The notes below the pieces were generated by a model. The model searched no databases. It saw only the letters and a list, made by a program, of their open reading frames with translations, and had not been told where the DNA came from. The position numbers and the translations under genes are program-made. From CAZRNB01 sp964601355 (GTDB lineage Bacteria; Planctomycetota; Phycisphaerae; Sedimentisphaerales; Anaerobacaceae), in the NCBI GenBank assembly GCA_964601355.1, contig CAZRNB010000001.1, positions 1 to 64,000 on the forward strand: DNA of 64,000 bases, given 5' to 3'. Within the stretch, counting starts at the first letter, position 1, and each line of letters starts with the position of its first letter. Positions 15,200 to 24,052 of the stretch are shown one piece after another.

Positions 15200-17497
15200 A
15201 TGCAGGTAAAGAACTCTGACCCAACTATTGCACAGCAGATATATCTCGCAATAGGTCGGATTGAATCGTTTTCTACACTGCCCTGTATTGCCGTGCGATT
15301 CCTTCCCAGGCTCATGGAAGGCCATTTCTCGCCGGCAGCCTTAGCGGATATTATAGAATCGGAGCCGGCCCTTGCCGCCAAGATTCTTTCAATCAGCGGC
15401 AGGCGAAATATAAGCCTGCCTGATGAAAGGTTATCGCTTCGCCATATCCTTGACAGGCTCTCTGCGGATGAGGTTCGTAGCGCCCTTTTATCCATTAAAG
15501 TCCTTCCGGCTTTTGAATCAGGCCATCCAGCGGCGCAAAGAATTCCGCTTAGAAGTGAGCTTTTACTTCACAGCCTTGCGGTGGCCTGCTGCGCAAAAGA
15601 AATTGCTGAAATAACTTTACCTCAGGCGGACCCGCACTTAGCTTACTGTGCAGGTCTGCTGCACGATATTGGAAAACTGGCTATCGAGGAGGCGATGCCG
15701 AAAAGTTTTGAACGAATTATTGAACAGGCACGTTCGGCAAACGAATGTTCCTGCACTATTGAGCGACAGCATCTTGGCGTCGATCATACTATTCTGGGCA
15801 AGCACTTGGCTGAAAAGTGGCACCTGCCGAGTCAAATTGTCCTGGCAGCCTGGCTGCACCACAGTGACACTGCAACCATATCATGGCACGTGCCTGAGGC
15901 ACGAATAGCCCAGGTCATTCAGTCAGCCGATTCCATAGCCCGGCAAGCCGGCATTGGCCAATCCGGCAGCTTCAATTCGCCCGAGCAGCCGGAAAAAACG
16001 GCATGGTCACTCGGAATAAGCCTTGCTCAACTGCAGCAAATTATTCAAAAACTGCCGGAAATAGTGACAGAAAAATCCAAAGTTCTGGGCCTGGCTTTAC
16101 GAGATGCTCATGCGCGTTATTGTGATATCCTCCACGCCGCCGCCGCACAGTTTGCACGCAAACAAATAGATTTATCCGGTGAAAATCGCCGGCTGCAAAC
16201 CGCATCGAGTCACCTGGATTTTACAACAGATTTCCTGCTCAATATCAGCTCGGCTGCAGCAGCTATTGAAATAGCAGAATACTTTGCCGCTCGCTGGCAA
16301 AGGTTCTATCAGACCGGTACAGTCTGTGTGTATTTAGCTCCTCCTGACGAGGGGCCACGTAGCCGGTTTCTCGAAGCCGTTGTTATAGAAAGCCTCGGGC
16401 AAAGCAAGACCGTTTTTCTGAATGTCCCTGAGAACGTGACACCGATACCGGAGACAATAACAAAGAGCTTTGCTATTTTAGACGCTCACAAGCACGTCGA
16501 TTGGCTGTTTGAGCAATTAGACGTTGAATTCGGTCGGCAGCAAACCAGGCTGGTGCCGCTGCTTTCGGGCGGCAGAGCGGTCGGAGCGATAGTTTTTGAG
16601 CTTCACTGGCCGATAGACTCAAATCTGATGGAGGAAAATTTTAGAATAGTGACCTCAATCGCAGGATCCGTTTTGGATTCTGCCTTCAAGCGGCAGAAAC
16701 AAAAGCATCTTGCCGAATGTTTCGCCCAGCTTATTTGCAGTCCCACCCCGTCCGAGCCCTCAAAACCTGCGGCGTCAAAGGAGAAAATGACTCACGAGAT
16801 TTCTTTTCCGGCTACGGCTCGGCGCTTCGCCGAGACGAGTGAGGCACTGGCTGAGATGGCGTCCGGCATAGCACATGAGCTGAATAATCCGCTCTCGGTC
16901 GTTTCCGGACGTGCGCAGTTGCTCGCAGATGCTGAGACCGACCCAAAAAAGAAACAATCGCTTAGACAAATACATGAAAAAGCATACGAGGCCTCTGCAA
17001 TTATCTCAGACCTGATGGGCTTTGCTGAGCCTTCGCAGCCAAGGCCGACCCAGACGGATATGAAGCAGATGCTCATTGAAGCTATGCAATTAGCCGGCCA
17101 GAAGGCCAATGTAGAAAATATCGACGCTCAGATTAGGGTCACTGAAGATGTCGGTAACGTCTTTGCAGACTCAGCTCAGATTGCATCAGCAATCGCAAAC
17201 GTTATATGTAATTCACTCGAATCTTACGCAGACGAAATTGGGCCAATAACAATTACCGCTGACGCTGAGGGAGATACTCTGGTGAGACTGCAAATCAGTG
17301 ACGAAGGTTGTGGAATGGATACGGAAACCCTGCGAAAAGCAATACAGCCGTTCTTCTCAGCAAGGCCTGCGGGCCGCAAACGAGGAATGGGTCTTGCCCA
17401 CGCAGCAAGACTTATTCAATTAAACAATGGCACATTGGATATAACAAGCCGGCCAGGCAGCGGAACTACAGTGACAATCACCCTGCCCTGTAAATAA
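15200..17497 (+). CDS. HDOD-domain sensor histidine kinase
   Basis: 765 residues, no membrane segments seen. The first ~300 residues are an HDOD domain (STLPCIAVRFLPRLM, SILSISGRRN-like region, GLLHDIGKLAIEEA retaining an HD pair). A middle region (about 330-540) looks GAF-like. The kinase follows: H-box EMASGIAHELNNPLSVVSGR, N-box NVICNSLESYADE, G1 SDEGCGMD, G2 RKRGMGLAHAARL. Cytoplasmic HDOD kinases couple internal signals to a response regulator. The ATG at 15200 has AAGGA upstream; an ATG ten codons earlier lacks one. Probably paired with the regulator at 14514. Confidence 0.85.
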   Translation: MQVKNSDPTIAQQIYLAIGRIESFSTLPCIAVRFLPRLMEGHFSPAALADIIESEPALAAKILSISGRRNISLPDERLSLRHILDRLSADEVRSALLSIKVLPAFESGHPAAQRIPLRSELLLHSLAVACCAKEIAEITLPQADPHLAYCAGLLHDIGKLAIEEAMPKSFERIIEQARSANECSCTIERQHLGVDHTILGKHLAEKWHLPSQIVLAAWLHHSDTATISWHVPEARIAQVIQSADSIARQAGIGQSGSFNSPEQPEKTAWSLGISLAQLQQIIQKLPEIVTEKSKVLGLALRDAHARYCDILHAAAAQFARKQIDLSGENRRLQTASSHLDFTTDFLLNISSAAAAIEIAEYFAARWQRFYQTGTVCVYLAPPDEGPRSRFLEAVVIESLGQSKTVFLNVPENVTPIPETITKSFAILDAHKHVDWLFEQLDVEFGRQQTRLVPLLSGGRAVGAIVFELHWPIDSNLMEENFRIVTSIAGSVLDSAFKRQKQKHLAECFAQLICSPTPSEPSKPAASKEKMTHEISFPATARRFAETSEALAEMASGIAHELNNPLSVVSGRAQLLADAETDPKKKQSLRQIHEKAYEASAIISDLMGFAEPSQPRPTQTDMKQMLIEAMQLAGQKANVENIDAQIRVTEDVGNVFADSAQIASAIANVICNSLESYADEIGPITITADAEGDTLVRLQISDEGCGMDTETLRKAIQPFFSARPAGRKRGMGLAHAARLIQLNNGTLDITSRPGSGTTVTITLPCK

Positions 17498-17784
17498 CCT
17501 TGCAGGCAATCGCAAGGCCAACCGATTATTGGCTTAATGAGATTCAGTTAAACTATACGATATTGGCCTCTAATAACGCTGTTTTTGTCCTTGCAAATCC
17601 CCCTTATGCAGGTTAGCATCTCATTGAAGTGCAGGAAGCTCAGAAAGATGTTGCCAAAAACATGGCTGAAACAGCTATCACCGTGACCCGCGACTTGATC
17701 GGGGCTTAAGAATAATCCCAGGAAAATGACACAGCAGGATATAGAAAGAATCTGACGTAATCTTGTGAACAACAAGTAATCCTA
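17498..17784. other. Spacer with weak hairpin and possible coding relic
   Basis: CCTTGC (17498-17503) and GCAAGG (17512-17517) form a weak hairpin after the kinase stop. Near 17620-17709 the plus strand reads LIEVQEAQKDVAKNMAETAITV before a stop, which looks like a coding remnant but cannot be assigned. Confidence 0.3.
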
Positions 17785-18729
17785 ATGGTCAAACAAAATC
17801 GCCAAGACGGCTTACGCCAGAAATATCGTGGTGTTGTAGTCCCTATGGTGACTCCTTTTACACCGCATGGCGATATCGATCTGGACACCACCGGGAGACT
17901 CGTTGACCACATCGTTGGTAACGGGGCTTGCATATTCGCGCTCGGCACTACAGGAGAAGCAGCCTCTATCAGGAACTCGGCTAAGGCACAATTTATTGAC
18001 ACGGTCGTTAAAAAAAACGCGCATAGAGCTATGACTTATGCAGGCATATCAGATAATTGCCTGGCTATTTCCGTGGACTTGGCCAAACAGTTTTTTGATT
18101 TAGGCGTTGATGTGGTCGTGGCACATGTGCCGAGCTATTATCCCTTGACCGGCGATGATATACTGAGCTACTACGAAACTCTGGCTGAGCACATTGGCGG
18201 CCCTTTGATGCTATACAATATTCCGATAACAACAGGAGTGTCAATTCCCTTAGAGGTAATTGACCGGCTCAGTCATCTTCCGACGATTATAGGATTAAAA
18301 GACTCGGATAATAACATGGACCGCATGAAACAAGCCATTGCCTTGTGGAAGGACAGGGATGACTTTTCATACCTGAGCGGCTGCACGTCTCTGAGCAAGA
18401 CTGCATTAGCTATGGGTGCAGACGGAATTGTGCCGAGCGTGGGCAACATTGTACCTGATTTATTCGTCAAGCTCTATAACTCTGTGCTGAATGGCGATCC
18501 GGATGAGGCGGAGCGGTGTCAGAGATGTGCCAACGACATCTCGGATATTATTCAGAAGAACAAAACTTTGAGCCAATCGCTGCCTGTCCTGAAGGTGATA
18601 ATGCACATCCTGGGATTTTGCGAGCCGAAAGTCCTGCCGCCTCTGCGCGACTTGACCGAAGATCAGATTCAAGACGTCAGAGAAACTTTGAATGACATGG
18701 GTCTCTTACAGGAAGGCCACTCACTATGA
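17785..18729 (+). CDS. DapA/NanA-family Schiff-base lyase
   Basis: 314 residues of the dihydrodipicolinate synthase/N-acetylneuraminate lyase superfamily (TIM barrel). Visible: GVVVPMVTPF, the carboxylate-binding GTTGEAAS, the tyrosine of LMLYNIP and the Schiff-base lysine in IIGLKDSDNN. Enzymes here make or break C-C bonds at pyruvate; the neighbours argue for an aldolase or dehydratase in acid-sugar breakdown rather than lysine synthesis. First gene of a tight operon; its stop overlaps the next start by four bases (ATGA). Confidence 0.85.
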   Translation: MVKQNRQDGLRQKYRGVVVPMVTPFTPHGDIDLDTTGRLVDHIVGNGACIFALGTTGEAASIRNSAKAQFIDTVVKKNAHRAMTYAGISDNCLAISVDLAKQFFDLGVDVVVAHVPSYYPLTGDDILSYYETLAEHIGGPLMLYNIPITTGVSIPLEVIDRLSHLPTIIGLKDSDNNMDRMKQAIALWKDRDDFSYLSGCTSLSKTALAMGADGIVPSVGNIVPDLFVKLYNSVLNGDPDEAERCQRCANDISDIIQKNKTLSQSLPVLKVIMHILGFCEPKVLPPLRDLTEDQIQDVRETLNDMGLLQEGHSL

Positions 18730-19823
18730 AAGACACAAGGCCTATTCTTGGAATCACGATGGGCGATCCTCACGGCATCGGCCCGGAGGTTGCCGTCAAG
18801 GCCCTGTCAAATAAGGACGTCTATTCGCTTTGCAGGCCCTTGCTTATCGGCGATGCCAATGTATTCAAGCAGGCTATTACTTTTACTCGTCCCGGCGTAG
18901 CGGGCCGGAGCGGGACAGGTTTGGAATTGAAAGTCCGGCCGGTGCAAAGTGAGACCGATGCTGATCCTTCGACTTTGCTCAGGACAAGTTTCGAGCCGGG
19001 CCAAATCGACGTGCTTCAGCCGCAAGGCGGCTGTGTCCAAGAACTAAAATACGGAACTATCTCGGCTCAGGCCGGTCAGGCCGCTTTTGCTGCAATTGAA
19101 AAGGCAATCGAGCTGGCTCTTGGCGGAAGGATTGATGCAGTAGTGACAGGCCCGATCAATAAAGAAGCGATACGTTCAGCGGGACATAACTTCCCCGGCC
19201 ATACCGAGATATTCGCCCATTATACGGCTACCAGCGATTACGCAATGCTTCTGATCCATGGCGACCTGAGAGTAGTTCATGTCACAACCCATATTCCTAT
19301 TCAGCAAGTCAGCCAAGCGATTAACCAAGCGCGCATCTTAAAAGTTATTAAGCTGGCGCACGACGCCTGCCAAAAGCTCGGCATAATCCATCCTCGAATC
19401 GGCGTAGCAGGATTGAATCCTCATGCCGGTGAGGGAGGTTTGTTTGGCCAAGAGGAGCACGAGCACATCGCACCAGCCATCGAAGCGGCCAGATCTATTG
19501 GGATCAATGCCGAAGGCCCTATTCCGCCGGATACGTTATTTCCAAAGGCTATTGGCGGATGGTTCGATGTCTGCGTTGCCATGTATCACGACCAGGGACA
19601 TATACCCTTAAAAGTGATGGGTTTTATCTGGGACAAGGAAAATAAGCGATTGTCTTCCGTCAACGGTGTCAATATCACACTGGGACTTCCCATTATAAGA
19701 ACTTCGGTTGATCATGGCACAGCCTTCGATATTGCAGGCCGAGGCATTGCCTCGCCGGACAGTATGATAAGCGCGATTACATACGCCGTAATATTGGCGA
19801 ACTCAAACAAGACACAGGAATGA
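18726..19823 (+). CDS. PdxA-family 4-phosphate dehydrogenase (PdxA2-like)
   Basis: 365 residues. Metal and substrate motifs of PdxA are intact: GITMGDPHGIGPEV, AGHNFPGHTEIFAHY, GLNPHAGEGGLFGQEE and YHDQGHIPLKVMGF. PdxA in vitamin B6 synthesis oxidises 4-phosphohydroxythreonine; PdxA2 homologues next to DUF1537 kinases instead oxidise and decarboxylate phosphorylated four-carbon acids. Context strongly favours the latter. Residues about 55-66 and 79-90 are insertions from palindromic repeats (near 18888-18915 and 18963-18990, with CCTTCGACTTTGCTCAGGAC). ATGA overlaps link it to both neighbours. Confidence 0.85.
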   Translation: MKDTRPILGITMGDPHGIGPEVAVKALSNKDVYSLCRPLLIGDANVFKQAITFTRPGVAGRSGTGLELKVRPVQSETDADPSTLLRTSFEPGQIDVLQPQGGCVQELKYGTISAQAGQAAFAAIEKAIELALGGRIDAVVTGPINKEAIRSAGHNFPGHTEIFAHYTATSDYAMLLIHGDLRVVHVTTHIPIQQVSQAINQARILKVIKLAHDACQKLGIIHPRIGVAGLNPHAGEGGLFGQEEHEHIAPAIEAARSIGINAEGPIPPDTLFPKAIGGWFDVCVAMYHDQGHIPLKVMGFIWDKENKRLSSVNGVNITLGLPIIRTSVDHGTAFDIAGRGIASPDSMISAITYAVILANSNKTQE

Positions 19824-21004
19824 TACTTGCCGTAGCAGATGATATCAGTGGCGCCGCAGAGATCGCGGCGGTTGGACGGACATTCGGCCTAACAGCTCAG
19901 ATCCAGACCAGGCTGCGGCTATCTCCGCCCAGACGAGTGAATGTCCCCAGGAGCACATCTTCTGATCTTGTGGTTGTTGATACGGACACCAGATACAGGA
20001 CATGCGATTCAGCACGTGACATTGAGCAGGCGCTGGCAAATTGCGACAGGTCCGCAGTTGAGTGGTATTATAAAAAGGTGGATTCCGTGCTGCGCGGCAA
20101 CGTGGCCGAAGAATTATGCGCCATGATGCAGATTCTGCAAAAAGACAGGGCCATTCTGGCCCCGGCCAATCCGGCTAAGGCAAGAGTGATATCAAACGGG
20201 CAGTATTTCATCAATGGTCATCTTCTCCATGAAACAGACTTTGCGAACGACCCGGATTATCCGGCTACAACATCCGATGTCGTCAAGCTATTAAATGTGC
20301 CGAAAGGTTATCCTCTCCAGATACGGACGTGGAGGACTTATGACAATAATGAGCAGGGCATCATCATCGCAGAAGCCCAAAGCATGAACGACCTGGTTCG
20401 ATGGTCGCATTGCGTAGATGAGCATACGCTGGCAGCGGGCGGCTACGACTTTTTCAGAACCTTGCTCGAGAAGAAACTTCCTTCGGTAAGAGCGCAATCT
20501 GAGATGGGCATTATTGCTGTCTCAGGCAAGAAGCTGTTTGTTTGCGGCAGCACATCGGAGACCTCAAGAAAGGCCGTCGCCCAGGCCGGCGATTTGGGCG
20601 TCACTGTGTGTCCTATGCCGGATACCTTGTTTAATGATACTCCGGCTAATGATACTCTGCTGGCGCGATGGTCAGATGATGTTTTGAAGGCCTTGTCAAA
20701 ATCCGGCTGCGTTATCATAGCAATCCTTCAGCCGGTTGTGCGCGATTCTAAATTGGCACAAAATCTGCGTATGAAAACCGCCGCCTTAGTGCAAAGGGTG
20801 CTCAATAAGACAGCGATCCATGAGCTGTTCCTCGAAGGCGGGGCAACGGCGGAGGCCGTGCTGCACAAACTACGATGGGACACCTTCGACGTGCTCGCCG
20901 AATACGGACCTGGTGTAGTACAAATGCGCGTCACACTGGAACCAGATAATTATGTCACTATCAAGCCTGGCAGCTATCCATGGCCTAAAAAGATTTGGAT
21001 ATAG
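19820..21004 (+). CDS. DUF1537-type four-carbon acid sugar kinase
   Basis: 394 residues, two-domain family. N-terminal substrate domain: ILAVADDISGAAEIAAVG, VVDTDTRY, YYKKVDSVLRGN, ILAPANPAKARV. C-terminal nucleotide domain: KLFVCGSTSETSRKAV and ELFLEGGATAEAVL, whose glycines bind ATP. The family phosphorylates threonate, erythronate or related acids using ATP, feeding a PdxA2- or NAD-dependent dehydrogenase, which is exactly the neighbour here. Which acid is used cannot be told from sequence. Starts within the pdxA stop (ATGA). Confidence 0.9.
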   Translation: MILAVADDISGAAEIAAVGRTFGLTAQIQTRLRLSPPRRVNVPRSTSSDLVVVDTDTRYRTCDSARDIEQALANCDRSAVEWYYKKVDSVLRGNVAEELCAMMQILQKDRAILAPANPAKARVISNGQYFINGHLLHETDFANDPDYPATTSDVVKLLNVPKGYPLQIRTWRTYDNNEQGIIIAEAQSMNDLVRWSHCVDEHTLAAGGYDFFRTLLEKKLPSVRAQSEMGIIAVSGKKLFVCGSTSETSRKAVAQAGDLGVTVCPMPDTLFNDTPANDTLLARWSDDVLKALSKSGCVIIAILQPVVRDSKLAQNLRMKTAALVQRVLNKTAIHELFLEGGATAEAVLHKLRWDTFDVLAEYGPGVVQMRVTLEPDNYVTIKPGSYPWPKKIWI

Positions 21005-21016
21005 AAAGGTTTCAAA

Positions 21017-22564
21017 ATGCCGTATGAAAAGCTCCACTTGTTAGACTATCTCGTGGTCTTGTTATATCTGGGTGTCATTGTGTACATCAGTGCATACCTC
21101 TCCAAGAGACAAAAATCCACAGAAACCTATTTTGCAGGCAATCGTTCGGTTCCTGCCTGGGCGGTGGGTATGTCCATGCTGGCCACAATTATCAGCAGTG
21201 TCACCTTCATAGCCTATCCGGGCGAAGGATTTACCGGGAACTGGATTCGTCTGGTTCAGGGATTAGCCGTGCCTGTGGTGCTTCTGGTCATTATCTGGTT
21301 CATTGTGCCCATGTATCGCCAGATTATCGGGCTTAGCGCGTATGAGTACTTCGAAAAACGGTTTGGCTATTTCGCACGCTTGTATAGCTCATTGGCCTTT
21401 ATTATGGCACATTTTACCAAGATGGGCTCGGTACTCTATCTGCTGGCTCTGGCGATAGCTTCCATGACGGGTATGAATACATACAATGTGATCCTGATAT
21501 TAGGAGTGATAACAGTCCTCTACACACTGATTGGGGGCATTGAAGCGGTTATCTGGACTGACGTCATTCAAGGATTCATCCTCATCGGCGGCGGGCTAAC
21601 TTGTGCCGCTGTGTTACTGCTCAGGCCGGAGCAGGGGCCTGTGGCTGTGATACAGACAGCCTGGGAAAACGGCAAGATGGGCATGGGGCCTTTCGACTGG
21701 GACTTCAAACGCCTGACATTCTGGGTTATGGCCATCAACGGTATCTTCTATGCCATCCAAAAATACGGAACGGACCAAACCATCGTACAGCGATTCATCG
21801 TAACAAAGTCGAATAAAAGCGCCATCAGAGCAACGCTCATGGGCGTACTATTATGTGTTCCTGTGTGGACGTTATTTATATTCATCGGCACATTACTATG
21901 GGTCTTTTACCGCACGTCAACCGCTAAACTTCCCGATGGCATTACAGGCGATGCGGTATTTCCCTATTTTATCATGTCACAACTTCCCCCCGGCGTGACC
22001 GGGTTAATCTTAACTGCACTGATCGCAGCAGCCATGTCCACTCTGGATTCGGATATGAACAGCTTAGCAGCGGTCGCCGTTGTGGACTACTATCGTCGTT
22101 TCAAGCCTCATGCCACGGACAAGCAATGCCTGACCATGGGAAAGATAATCGTCACTGTCAGCGGGCTGGCCTCGATCGGCATTGCGTGCCTGTACGTTCA
22201 TTTTGGGGGCGAGGCCATCCTCGGCACGATTTTTGCCCTGTATGCAATTTTTTCCGGTGGTATTGCGGGCCTGTTTGTTTTGGGATTTCTAACGGTTCGC
22301 GCCAACCGCAAAGGTCTCTATGTCGGCATTGCGGCCTGTGTTCTATTTACGGCCTACGCGTTTTTAACCAGCACCAAGTTCGATCTGGGAGGACCCGAGA
22401 CAATTCAAATACTCGATTTCGGCAGATTTAACTTCCCTCATCACAAGTACATGCTCGGCGTATATAGCCACATCGTACTTTTTGTTGTCGGCTACTTTGC
22501 GAGTTTTCTATTCCGCCCAGACAAGGACACCAGAAGCTTAACTCTCTACGGCTGGCGCCGTTAG
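21017..22564 (+). CDS. Sodium/solute symporter family (SSS) transporter
   Basis: 515 residues, about 13 hydrophobic segments, the normal SSS architecture. Landmarks: YFAGNRSVPAWAVGMSMLAT near the start, TLIGGIEAVIWTDVIQGFIL, the QKYGTDQTIVQRF segment and AAAMSTLDSDMNSLAAV. It probably imports the organic acid degraded by the three preceding genes with Na+. 12 bp after the kinase stop, AGAAAGG before the ATG; last gene of the operon. Confidence 0.92.
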   Translation: MPYEKLHLLDYLVVLLYLGVIVYISAYLSKRQKSTETYFAGNRSVPAWAVGMSMLATIISSVTFIAYPGEGFTGNWIRLVQGLAVPVVLLVIIWFIVPMYRQIIGLSAYEYFEKRFGYFARLYSSLAFIMAHFTKMGSVLYLLALAIASMTGMNTYNVILILGVITVLYTLIGGIEAVIWTDVIQGFILIGGGLTCAAVLLLRPEQGPVAVIQTAWENGKMGMGPFDWDFKRLTFWVMAINGIFYAIQKYGTDQTIVQRFIVTKSNKSAIRATLMGVLLCVPVWTLFIFIGTLLWVFYRTSTAKLPDGITGDAVFPYFIMSQLPPGVTGLILTALIAAAMSTLDSDMNSLAAVAVVDYYRRFKPHATDKQCLTMGKIIVTVSGLASIGIACLYVHFGGEAILGTIFALYAIFSGGIAGLFVLGFLTVRANRKGLYVGIAACVLFTAYAFLTSTKFDLGGPETIQILDFGRFNFPHHKYMLGVYSHIVLFVVGYFASFLFRPDKDTRSLTLYGWRR

Positions 22565-22628
22565 AAATACACAATTTTAGGAAGGCAGGTAAATTTCTTG
22601 CGATAATTGTGCCGATAAATTAAAATTA

Positions 22629-22675
22629 GGATACCACGTGGGCAGCAGTGGCATACGCCACGCCGTGTGCCGGTA
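22629..22675. repeat. GGATACC...GGTATCC palindrome upstream of clpX
   Basis: TAGGATACCACGTGG-type element. GGATACC (near 22629) pairs with GGTATCC (near 22670), with an inner TGGC-atac-GCCA hairpin. A shorter copy is in frame inside ctpA near 37945-37980, and a related GGATACC stretch lies in murE near 57855. Confidence 0.6.
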
Positions 22676-22699
22676 TCCCACTGTGGAAGGAAGGTAATA

Positions 22700-23971
22700 A
22701 TGGCCAAGCAATCAAATATGAAAGGGCCGAAAGCAATCTGCAGCTTCTGCGGACGATCGGCAAGCCAGGCTGATACGCTCATAGAGGGCCCGAACAGGGT
22801 TTTTATTTGTCCGGAATGCGTTGAGCTTTGCCATAACATCATTCGACAAAACCGAAAACATCCCGTCCGCACAAGTACAAATCTGCGAGAATTGCCCAAG
22901 CCAAAGGAAATAAAAGCGTTTCTCGACCAATATGTAATCGGGCAGGAGCACGCCAAAAAATATCTCTCCGTCGCCGTGCACAATCATTACAAACGGCTCC
23001 TCCATAGTGACACAGCCGACAGCGACATCGAGATAGACAAATCCAATGTGCTGCTAATCGGGCCGACCGGCAGCGGCAAAACGCTGCTCGCCCGCACGCT
23101 GGCCCGGAAATTAGAAGTGCCGTTTGCGATATGCGACGCCACCACCGTTACCGAGGCCGGCTACGTCGGTGAAGACGTCGAAAATTTCCTGCTGCGGCTG
23201 CTGCAGAACGCCGACTACGACCTGGAAGCCGCCCAGCGAGGCATTGTCTATATCGACGAAATCGACAAAATAGGCAAAACTTATCAAAATATCTCAATCA
23301 CCCGTGACGTCTCCGGCGAAGGTGTGCAGCAGGCACTATTAAAGATGCTGGAAGGAACAACCGCTAATATCCCGCCCCAAGGGGGAAGAAAGCATCCGGA
23401 GCAGACCTATATACAAATGGACACCACGCAAATACTTTTTATATGCGGCGGAACCTTCATAGCCCTGGACAATATCATCAAAAAACGTTTGGGCAGAAAA
23501 ATGATCGGCTTCGGCTCGGAAATATCCGGCAGAACCGATGAAAAAACAGAGTATAGCGACATCCTCAGACAGGTTACTCCTGAAGACCTAATAGAGTTCG
23601 GCATGATACCGGAGTTCGTCGGAAGATTGCCTGTAATTGCCAATCTTGACGCACTCGATGAAAAGGTGCTTATGGAAATATTAACCAGGCCGAAAAACGC
23701 ATTGATAAAGCAGTATCAGAGATTCTTCGAGATGGAGGATGCCGGGCTGGAATTTACAACGGGCGCCTTACAATCGCTGGCTCAAAAGGCGCTCAAGCGG
23801 GACACAGGCGCCAGGGCTCTTCGTGCAATTACTGAGGAGCTGATGGTGGACCTGATGTACCAGCTTCCGGATGAATCCAGAGGCGCAAAATACGTAATTA
23901 CCCGTGACATTGTCGAAGGCAAAGCCGACCTATTCACTGCAAAACAAACGAGAAAAAAAGAATCCGCTTAA
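22700..23971 (+). CDS. clpX: ATP-dependent Clp protease ATPase subunit ClpX
   Basis: 423-residue AAA+ unfoldase that feeds substrates to ClpP. N-terminal zinc finger CSFC...CPEC (about residues 13-37), Walker A GPTGSGKTLLARTLA, pore loop GYVGEDVENF, Walker B VYIDEIDKIGK, then RDVSGEGVQQALLKMLEG and sensor-type RGAKY region near the end. The ATG at 22700 with AAGGAAGG upstream matches the family; an upstream ATG at 22667 does not. No clpP is adjacent, which differs from many bacteria. Confidence 0.97.
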   Translation: MAKQSNMKGPKAICSFCGRSASQADTLIEGPNRVFICPECVELCHNIIRQNRKHPVRTSTNLRELPKPKEIKAFLDQYVIGQEHAKKYLSVAVHNHYKRLLHSDTADSDIEIDKSNVLLIGPTGSGKTLLARTLARKLEVPFAICDATTVTEAGYVGEDVENFLLRLLQNADYDLEAAQRGIVYIDEIDKIGKTYQNISITRDVSGEGVQQALLKMLEGTTANIPPQGGRKHPEQTYIQMDTTQILFICGGTFIALDNIIKKRLGRKMIGFGSEISGRTDEKTEYSDILRQVTPEDLIEFGMIPEFVGRLPVIANLDALDEKVLMEILTRPKNALIKQYQRFFEMEDAGLEFTTGALQSLAQKALKRDTGARALRAITEELMVDLMYQLPDESRGAKYVITRDIVEGKADLFTAKQTRKKESA

Positions 23972-23972
23972 G

Positions 23973-24052
23973 TCTGTTGATCGATACTCGATGCTTTGAT
24001 GCTCTCCACAGGACACCTTTCGGCGGGCGAGTATCGAATATCCAGGATCGAG
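23973..24052. repeat. ATCGAGT-type tract with CACCTTTCGG palindrome
   Basis: Degenerate TCGATAC/TCGAGTA units flank CACAGGACACCTTTCGGCGG, the element seen in many genes of the window. It separates convergent clpX and the L,D-transpeptidase gene. Confidence 0.65.

Noticed and set aside
17548..17775. Minus-strand open frame with a hydrophobic start resembling a signal peptide
   Set aside because: No ribosome binding site, no family match; the plus strand looks like a coding relic instead.
18726..19823. Calling this gene the vitamin B6 enzyme pdxA
   Set aside because: Operon with DUF1537 kinase and symporter points to the PdxA2 catabolic subgroup.
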